Assembly (NCBI GenBank): GCA_003153125.1
Contig: PLWW01000129.1
Coordinates: forward strand, 1-46,605
DNA from: Candidatus Dormiibacterota bacterium
GTDB taxonomy: Bacteria; Chloroflexota; Dormibacteria; Aeolococcales; Aeolococcaceae
Reading direction: 5' to 3'
Length of the DNA stretch: 46,605 bases
The notes under the pieces are model-generated. The model was not told the origin of the DNA. It searched no databases and saw nothing but the letters and a program-made list of their open reading frames with translations. Position 1 is the first letter of the stretch. Each line of letters opens with the position of its first letter. Of this stretch, positions 41,782-46,605 are shown piece by piece. The position numbers and the translations under genes are program-made.

Positions 41782-42438
41782 ATGCGAGCCGAGGTGGCGG
41801 AGATGCTCGAGACGCTGCGGCGGGGCGGAGTCGACGACGAAAGAGTGCTCGACGCGATGGCGTCTGTGCCCCGCGAGCTCTTCGTGTCGGCCGAGCAGCG
41901 CGGCGACGCCTACGCGGACCGCGCCCTGGCGATCGCGTGCGGGCAGACGATCTCGCAGCCGCTCATGGTTGCGGCGGTGGTGCAGGCGCTCCAGATACGC
42001 CCCGGCGAGCGCGTCCTCGACGTGGGCACAGGCTCCGGTTACCAGGCCGCGGTTCTCGCTGCTTGCGGGGCCACCGTCTTCGGGGTCGAGCGCATCGCGG
42101 AGCTGGCCGATGCGGCCAGCCGGCGCCTGACCGCCGCCGGCTTCGCCGTCGACATCCGCGTCGGCGACGGCAGCCGCGGCCTCCCTGACGCAGCCCCCTT
42201 CGACGCCATCGCGGTCGCGGCCACCGCGCCGTGGCTGCCCCCGGCACTGCCCCGGCAGCTTCGCGAAGGCGGCCGCCTGGTGCTGCCCCTGCACCGCCGC
42301 GGGGACGGCATGGACGAACTTGTGCGCCTGCGCCTGGTCGCGGGGCGTTGGCTGACCGACAGCCTCGGGCCGTGCCGGTTCGTCCCGTTGATCGGGGACG
42401 ACGCCTACGCCGGGGAGGTCAGGCGGCCGGCACCCTGA
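41782..42438 (+). CDS. pcm: Protein-L-isoaspartate O-methyltransferase
   Basis: The 218-residue PCMT repairs damaged Asp/Asn residues by methylating L-isoaspartate with SAM. It has VPRELFVSAEQRGDAYADRALAIACGQTISQP, in which GQTISQP is the diagnostic substrate-side motif, then SAM motif I RVLDVGTGSGYQAAVLA, the acidic FGVER, VGDGSRGLPDAAPFDAIAVAATAP and REGGRLVLPL. Length is typical. The ATG at 41782 is 42 nt after the preceding gene. Its 3' end overlaps the convergent hypothetical gene by about 20 bp. Confidence 0.93.
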   Translation: MRAEVAEMLETLRRGGVDDERVLDAMASVPRELFVSAEQRGDAYADRALAIACGQTISQPLMVAAVVQALQIRPGERVLDVGTGSGYQAAVLAACGATVFGVERIAELADAASRRLTAAGFAVDIRVGDGSRGLPDAAPFDAIAVAATAPWLPPALPRQLREGGRLVLPLHRRGDGMDELVRLRLVAGRWLTDSLGPCRFVPLIGDDAYAGEVRRPAP

Positions 42439-42766
42439 ACATGCGCACGAGTGGCCCGCCGCCGCTGCGCTCGACGGCGCCCGCCGCGGCCGCCCCGAAG
42501 GCGCCTTCGAGGACCAGCCTGGCGTCGCTGTCCGCCGGCGCCTGGTCGAGCCGGGAGCGCGTCAGGGTCACCGCGTACTGGTCGACGCCGTCCTCGCGGT
42601 TGGGATACCGCGACCTCGTCACAGCGACGCGCAGCCCGAGCTCGGCGATGTCGACCTGGTGGCGGCCGGCGACCTTGACTCCCGGCGGGCTCGCGAAATC
42701 CTCGTCGGCACGCGCGCGGAGCTGGCGCAGCTGAGCTGCCATCCCGCCCTCGCGCTCGTCGATCAT
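42419..42766 (-). CDS. Hypothetical protein (115 aa)
   Basis: This soluble 115-residue protein has a charged N-terminal helix (QLRQLRARADEDFASPPG) and then beta-rich sequence with an Arg/Asp pattern, ending in an Ala/Gly-rich stretch. I recognise no family. The ATG at 42766 (the GTG one codon earlier is less likely) lies 6 nt after a TACCCT hexamer, so it probably has its own leaderless mRNA. Its 3' end overlaps pcm by 20 bp in convergent orientation, so antisense interference is possible. Confidence 0.6.
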   Translation of the reverse strand: MIDEREGGMAAQLRQLRARADEDFASPPGVKVAGRHQVDIAELGLRVAVTRSRYPNREDGVDQYAVTLTRSRLDQAPADSDARLVLEGAFGAAAAGAVERSGGGPLVRMFRVPAA

Positions 42767-42772
42767 CACCTC

Positions 42773-42778
42773 AGGGTA
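42773..42778 (-). promoter_or_regulatory. -10-like hexamer TACCCT for the 115-aa gene
   Basis: The complement of 42773-42778 reads TACCCT, 6 nt before the ATG at 42766, the same hexamer and spacing as at 8342. Confidence 0.4.
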
Positions 42779-42803
42779 ACGCCGTCGGAGGGCCGCACAC
42801 GTT

Positions 42804-42809
42804 TAGCAT
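42804..42809 (+). promoter_or_regulatory. Possible -10 of dnaK
   Basis: TAGCAT in a locally AT-richer patch about 97 nt before the dnaK ATG. I see no CIRCE (TTAGCACTC-N9-GAGTGCTAA) or HAIR element in this leader. GGGAGG at 42890-42895 is the ribosome site. Confidence 0.3.
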
Positions 42810-42905
42810 GACCAGCGCGCGAGGTATCCCAACTGCAGAGGCGCATCGCGCCAGAATCAGAAGAGCATTCCCCGCTGTGCATTTTTCCTGGGAGGAATCA
42901 ACCCC

Positions 42906-44810
42906 ATGGCCAAAACCGTCGGCATCGACCTCGGCACCACCAACAGCGTCGTCGCTGTCATGGAAGGTGGCGAGCCGGTCGTCATCCCCAACGCCGAGGG
43001 TGGGCGAACCACTCCATCGGTCGTCGCGTTCACCCGCAGCGGCGAGCGCCTCGTCGGCACCCTGGCGCGCCGCCAGGCCGCCGTCAATCCCGAGAACACC
43101 ATCTCCTCCATCAAGCGCTTCATGGGCCGCCTCGTCAATGAGGTGAGCACCGAGGCCAAGCAGGTGCCGTACAAGGTTGTGCCCGGCAAGGACGGCCGTG
43201 TCGAGGTGGAGGTCTCCGGCGAGCGTCACACCCCCGAGCAGATCTCCGCGATGATCCTGCAGAAGCTCAAGACCGACGCCGAGGCGTACCTGGGCGAGAA
43301 GGTGAGCGACGCCGTCATCACGGTGCCTGCCTACTTCAACGACGCCCAGCGCCAGGCCACCAAGAATGCCGGCCAGATTGCCGGCCTCAACGTGCTCCGC
43401 ATCATCAACGAGCCCACCGCGGCGTCTCTCGCCTACGGGCTCGAGAAGAAGGAGAACGAGAAGATCCTCGTCTTCGACCTCGGTGGCGGCACCTTCGACG
43501 TCTCCATCCTCGAGGTCGGCGAGGGCGTGTTCGAGGTCAAGGCGACCAACGGCGACACCCACCTCGGCGGTGACGACTACGACCGCCGCATCGTCGACTG
43601 GCTTGCCGACGAGTTCAAGAAGGACCAGGGCATCGACCTCCGTGGCGACCGCCAGGCCCTGCAGCGGCTGACCGAGGCAGCGGAGAAAGCCAAGATCGAG
43701 CTGTCGCAGCGGCAGGAGACGGAGATCAACCTGCCCTTCATCACCGCCGATGCGTCGGGCCCCAAGCACCTGGCCATCGCCCTGTCGCGCAGCCGGTTCG
43801 AGCAGCTCACCGAGGACCTCACCAACCGCACCCGCAAGCCGTTCCAGGACGCGCTCAAGGATGCCGGTCTGTCGGCGCCCGAGCTCGATGAGGTGATCCT
43901 CGTCGGTGGCTCCACGCGCATGCCGGTGATCCAGGAGCTGGTCAAGTCGTTCACAGGCAAGGACCCGCACCGCGGTGTCAATCCCGACGAGGTCGTGGCC
44001 ATCGGCGCCGCCATCCAGGCCGGTGTGCTCAAGGGCGAGGTCAAGGACGTCCTACTGCTGGACGTGACCCCACTCAGCCTCGGGATCATGACCGAGGGCG
44101 AGGTGAACACCAAGCTCATCGAGCGCAACACCACGATCCCCACGTCGAAATCCCAGGTCTTCTCGACGGCGTCTGACAGCCAGCCGTCGGTGGAGGTCGT
44201 GGTGCTCCAGGGTGAGCGACCGCTGGCCCGCGACAACCGCATCCTCGGAACCTTCACCCTCGATGGGATCGCGCCGGCTCCCCGCGGCCTGCCGCAGATC
44301 GAGGTCACCTTCGACATCGACGCCAACGGCATCCTCAACGTCAGCGCCAAGGACCGCGGCACCGGCAAGGAGAACCGGGTGACCATCACCGGTTCCACGA
44401 CGCTCGACAAGAGCGAGGTGGAGCGGATGGTCAAGGAGGCTGAGGCCAACGCCGAAGAGGACCGCAAGCGGGCCGAGGCGATCGGGTCACGCAACCGCGC
44501 GGAGAACCTCGCCTACCAGGCCGAGAAGGCTCTCACCGACGCCGGCGACAAGGTGCCGCAGGACGTTCGGGCCGAGATCGAGGGCAAGGTGAAGGCGGTT
44601 CGCGATGCCATCGCCGCGGGCGACGCCGACGCCATCAAGAGCGCCGGCGACGACCTGCAGTCATCCATCCAGAAGATCGGCGAAGCCGTGTACGCCCAGT
44701 CGAGTGCCGCCCCCGACGGCGCTGACCCCAACGGTGCCGCCGGCGCCGAAGAGGCGGCCGCACCGCCGGCCGGCGAGGACGTGGTCGACGCGGAATTCAA
44801 GGAGGTCTGA
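42906..44810 (+). CDS. dnaK: Chaperone DnaK (Hsp70)
   Basis: The 634-residue Hsp70 carries [17 protein letters not shown] (phosphate 1), [53 protein letters not shown] (phosphate 2) and [12 protein letters not shown] (adenosine loop). The substrate-binding domain follows [12 protein letters not shown]. The C-terminal tail is Ala/Gly/Pro-rich and ends in [11 protein letters not shown], the usual EEVD-like bacterial ending. GGGAGG precedes the ATG by about 10 nt. No grpE, dnaJ or hspR follows; the next element is a strong hairpin, so the gene appears monocistronic here. Confidence 0.97.
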   Translation: MAKTVGIDLGTTNSVVAVMEGGEPVVIPNAEGGRTTPSVVAFTRSGERLVGTLARRQAAVNPENTISSIKRFMGRLVNEVSTEAKQVPYKVVPGKDGRVEVEVSGERHTPEQISAMILQKLKTDAEAYLGEKVSDAVITVPAYFNDAQRQATKNAGQIAGLNVLRIINEPTAASLAYGLEKKENEKILVFDLGGGTFDVSILEVGEGVFEVKATNGDTHLGGDDYDRRIVDWLADEFKKDQGIDLRGDRQALQRLTEAAEKAKIELSQRQETEINLPFITADASGPKHLAIALSRSRFEQLTEDLTNRTRKPFQDALKDAGLSAPELDEVILVGGSTRMPVIQELVKSFTGKDPHRGVNPDEVVAIGAAIQAGVLKGEVKDVLLLDVTPLSLGIMTEGEVNTKLIERNTTIPTSKSQVFSTASDSQPSVEVVVLQGERPLARDNRILGTFTLDGIAPAPRGLPQIEVTFDIDANGILNVSAKDRGTGKENRVTITGSTTLDKSEVERMVKEAEANAEEDRKRAEAIGSRNRAENLAYQAEKALTDAGDKVPQDVRAEIEGKVKAVRDAIAAGDADAIKSAGDDLQSSIQKIGEAVYAQSSAAPDGADPNGAAGAEEAAAPPAGEDVVDAEFKEV

Positions 44811-44823
44811 TCCTCCTCTGACA

Positions 44824-44858
44824 CGAGGAGCCCGGCGCCCGGTGCGCCGGGCTCCTCG
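44824..44858 (+). terminator. Strong hairpin after dnaK
   Basis: A perfect 15-bp GC-rich stem (44824-44838 with 44844-44858) with loop CCGGT. No T-run follows directly (CATGTCC; TTTT only at 44878-44881), so it may act as a weak or Rho-assisted terminator, or as a 3' stabiliser. Confidence 0.7.
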
Positions 44859-44916
44859 CATGTCCGGCCACCCCCCCTTTTCAATCCTCGTGCCGAAGCG
44901 CATGCTCCACGCTGCA

Positions 44917-44934
44917 AATGCCGTTTCGGGCATT
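44917..44934. promoter_or_regulatory. Small palindrome upstream of the acetate permease gene
   Basis: AATGCC (44917-44922), six bases, GGCATT (44929-44934): a 6-bp inverted repeat 37 bp before the ATG of the permease. It could be an operator for the acetate genes or a chance hairpin. Confidence 0.3.
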
Positions 44935-44970
44935 CCCGGGCGGCGTCAGATGGAGAGGAGGCACCGCAAC

Positions 44971-45582
44971 ATGGCACAAGGTTACCAGCCCACAGCCGCA
45001 GCCCCTGCACCGGCAGCGTCGCTGATCGCGGACCCAGCGCCACTCGGATTGGCCGGATTCGGTTTCACCACCCTGCTGTTGTCACTGATCAACGCCAAGA
45101 TTCTCCCGGCGACGCTCACCGTCCTCGTGATGTCGATGGCGCTCGCCTTCGGCGGCCTTGGACAGCTCGTCGCCGGGATGTGGGAGTTCAAGCGCGGCAA
45201 CACCTTCGCCGCCACCGCGTTCACAGCCTACGGCGCGTTCTGGATCAGCTTCTACCTGCTCGTTATCGTCTTCGCGCCACTGCTGCCGAAGACGGCGGCG
45301 GTTGCCGACATCGACAACTTCGTCGGCTGGTACCTGCTCGGATGGGGCATCTTCACCGCGTACATGTTCCTCGCGTCTCTTGCGGGGGCTCGCTCGGTGC
45401 AGCTTGTGTTCTTCCTGCTGGCGGTGACGTTTGTCCTCCTCGCCATCGGCAAGTTCGCCACAAGCGACGGCATCACCCAGGTGGGCGGTTTCGTCGGCCT
45501 CGCCACGACGGCGGCGGCCGTGTACACCTCCTTCGCGGGCGTTGCCAACGCCAACTTCAAGCGCGGCGTTCTGCCCACCTGA
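44971..45582 (+). CDS. satP: Acetate/succinate permease, GPR1/FUN34/SatP family
   Basis: The 203-residue six-helix protein has ADPAPLGLAGFGFTTLLLSL near the start, matching the family signature N-P-[AV]-P-[LF]-G-L with Asp for Asn. MWEFKRGNTFAATAFTAYGAFWISF and VGWYLLGWGIFTAYMF are also typical. It takes up acetate by proton symport. GAGGAGG lies ~9 nt before the ATG. The acetyl-CoA synthetase gene follows after 55 nt, so uptake and activation of acetate are encoded together. Confidence 0.92.
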   Translation: MAQGYQPTAAAPAPAASLIADPAPLGLAGFGFTTLLLSLINAKILPATLTVLVMSMALAFGGLGQLVAGMWEFKRGNTFAATAFTAYGAFWISFYLLVIVFAPLLPKTAAVADIDNFVGWYLLGWGIFTAYMFLASLAGARSVQLVFFLLAVTFVLLAIGKFATSDGITQVGGFVGLATTAAAVYTSFAGVANANFKRGVLPT

Positions 45583-45637
45583 CAGAAGACGATTCACCGA
45601 CCGCCAGCGGCGCGGAAGCGCGCGGAGGCGATCCCCC

Positions 45638-46605
45638 ATGGCTCAGACGGCTTCGGATTCCACCATCGATGCCCTCCTCAAGGAGGGACGGACGTTCCCG
45701 CCCAGTGAGCAGTTCACGGCACAGGCCAACGTTCGCAGCGATGCCCTCTACCGCGAGGCAGAGGCGGATCCGGAGTCGTTCTGGGCCGGGCAGGCCGAGA
45801 AGTACCTGACGTTCTCGCGACCCTGGGACAGGGTCTTGGAGTGGAACCTCCCCTTCGCCCGCTGGTTTGTCGGTGGGCAGCTCAACGCCAGCTACCAGTG
45901 TCTCGACCGCCACGTCGAAAAGGGCAGGGGCGACAAGGTTGCCTACCTCTGGGAGGGCGAACCGGGCGACGCCCGCCGCATCACGTACGCGGAACTGCTC
46001 GAGCAGGTGTGTCGCTTCGCCAACGCGCTGCGCGGGCTCGGGGTCAAGCGCGGCGACCGGGTTGGGATCTACATGGGCATGGTCCCGGAGCTGCCCGTGG
46101 CCATGCTGGCCTGCGCTCGCATCGGCGCCGCTCACTCGGTCGTGTTCGGCGGCTTTTCCGCAGACGCGGTCGCCGACCGCATGAACGATTCCGGGTCGGT
46201 CTGCCTGATCACCCAGGACGAGGCCTGGCGGCGTGGCACCACCGTCCCCTTGAAGCGCAACGTCGACGAGGCGCTGCTCAAGACGGAGACGATCCGCAAC
46301 GTGGTGGTGGTCCGCCGCACCGGCAACGACGTGCCCATGGACCAGGGTCGCGACCACTGGTACCACGACCTCGTGGCCGACCAGCCGGCGACGTGCGAGC
46401 CCGAGGCGATGGAGTCGGAGGACCTGCTCTTCACGCTCTACACCTCGGGGACAACGGCCAAGCCCAAGGGGATCAAGCACACCACGGCCGGGTACCTGCT
46501 CCAGACCATGTACACGCACGAGCTGGTCTTCGACATCCATCCCGACACCGTGTTCTGGTGTGCCGCCGACATCGGGTGGGTCACCGGCCACAGCTACATC
46601 GTCTA
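45638..46605 (+). CDS. acs: Acetyl-CoA synthetase, 3' truncated by the window
   Basis: The first 322 residues of an AMP-forming acetyl-CoA synthetase are present: the N-terminal ACS segment (FWAGQAEKYLTFSRPWDRVLEWN), NASYQCLDRHVEKGRGDKVAYLWEGE, VGIYMGMVPELPVAMLACARIGAAHSVVFGGFSADA and the P-loop-like LYTSGTTAKPKGI. The open frame runs off the edge at WVTGHSYIV, before the ATP-grasp A-motifs and the acetylatable Lys. GGAGG precedes the ATG at 45638. It activates acetate imported by the adjacent permease. Confidence 0.95.
   Translation, partial: MAQTASDSTIDALLKEGRTFPPSEQFTAQANVRSDALYREAEADPESFWAGQAEKYLTFSRPWDRVLEWNLPFARWFVGGQLNASYQCLDRHVEKGRGDKVAYLWEGEPGDARRITYAELLEQVCRFANALRGLGVKRGDRVGIYMGMVPELPVAMLACARIGAAHSVVFGGFSADAVADRMNDSGSVCLITQDEAWRRGTTVPLKRNVDEALLKTETIRNVVVVRRTGNDVPMDQGRDHWYHDLVADQPATCEPEAMESEDLLFTLYTSGTTAKPKGIKHTTAGYLLQTMYTHELVFDIHPDTVFWCAADIGWVTGHSYIV

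Noticed and set aside
42770..42905. CIRCE or HAIR heat-shock operator before dnaK
   Set aside because: Neither inverted repeat is present. TTTAGCAT resembles half of CIRCE by chance, with no matching GAGTGCTAA arm.

Overview
The window is a high-G+C (about 70% by eye) bacterial chromosome segment packed with short-gapped or overlapping operons. It has no tRNA, rRNA, CRISPR array or insertion sequence that I can see. Several traits point away from typical Proteobacteria or Firmicutes: a complete LysW carrier-protein lysine pathway, GatCAB, a DUF222/13E12-type HNH protein, tandem-YggT and Lgt genes, and many operon-leading genes with a -10-like hexamer 6-9 nt before the start codon, which suggests leaderless mRNAs. 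The mix suits a terrestrial Terrabacteria lineage such as Candidatus Dormibacterota or Chloroflexota. That placement is inference, not proof.

Layout. 1-1242: two class I methyltransferases, the first cut by the window edge and the second apparently starting at AUA. 1280-3403: DHA2-type drug exporter, a 66-aa leader-gene protein and a divergent ArsR regulator, with an inverted repeat over the shared promoter. 3410-6180: methylmalonate-semialdehyde dehydrogenase and an AGXT2-like aminotransferase, a likely beta-alanine/beta-aminoisobutyrate catabolic pair. 6233-9157: two beta-propeller lipoproteins and a divergent GT51 peptidoglycan glycosyltransferase. 9174-10256: a LeuB-type dehydrogenase.

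10257-18580: a leader with promoter, 28-codon ORF and intrinsic terminator, followed by nine lysine genes (homocitrate synthase, homoaconitase large and small subunits, LysW, LysX, LysK, LysY, LysZ, LysJ). Almost all neighbours overlap by 1-8 nt. The only gap, lysK-lysY, is bridged exactly by a 16-codon ORF. The LysW gene is only 57 codons and ends in the diagnostic EDWGE. Homoisocitrate dehydrogenase is absent from the cluster, and the upstream LeuB-type gene is the obvious stand-in.

18680-22384: a five-gene redox cassette consisting of a small single-span protein, a signal-less ApbE flavin transferase, a ferric-reductase-like heme membrane protein with an outer domain, a stand-alone NuoF-like protein with one cluster cysteine replaced, and a [3Fe-4S] ferredoxin. 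It looks like an NADH-to-membrane electron pathway with no recognisable FMN_bind substrate for ApbE, and it is the best candidate for an under-described system here.

22398-31854: hybrid membrane histidine kinase, RsmC-like methyltransferase, Lgt, YggT, DnaE and a DedA protein with a C-terminal extension. 32107-33348: HNH protein. 33376-37886: gatC-gatA-gatB followed by an RlmD/RumA-like RNA methyltransferase. 37924-40633: ECF sigma factor, a membrane-anchored Kelch-like protein that is positionally an anti-sigma factor, and a GNAT acetyltransferase. 40729-42766: small proteins (a heme-less cytochrome-like helical protein, YbjQ, a single-span protein), Pcm and a convergent hypothetical protein. 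42906-46605: DnaK with a strong hairpin, then SatP-type acetate permease and acetyl-CoA synthetase, the latter running off the window.
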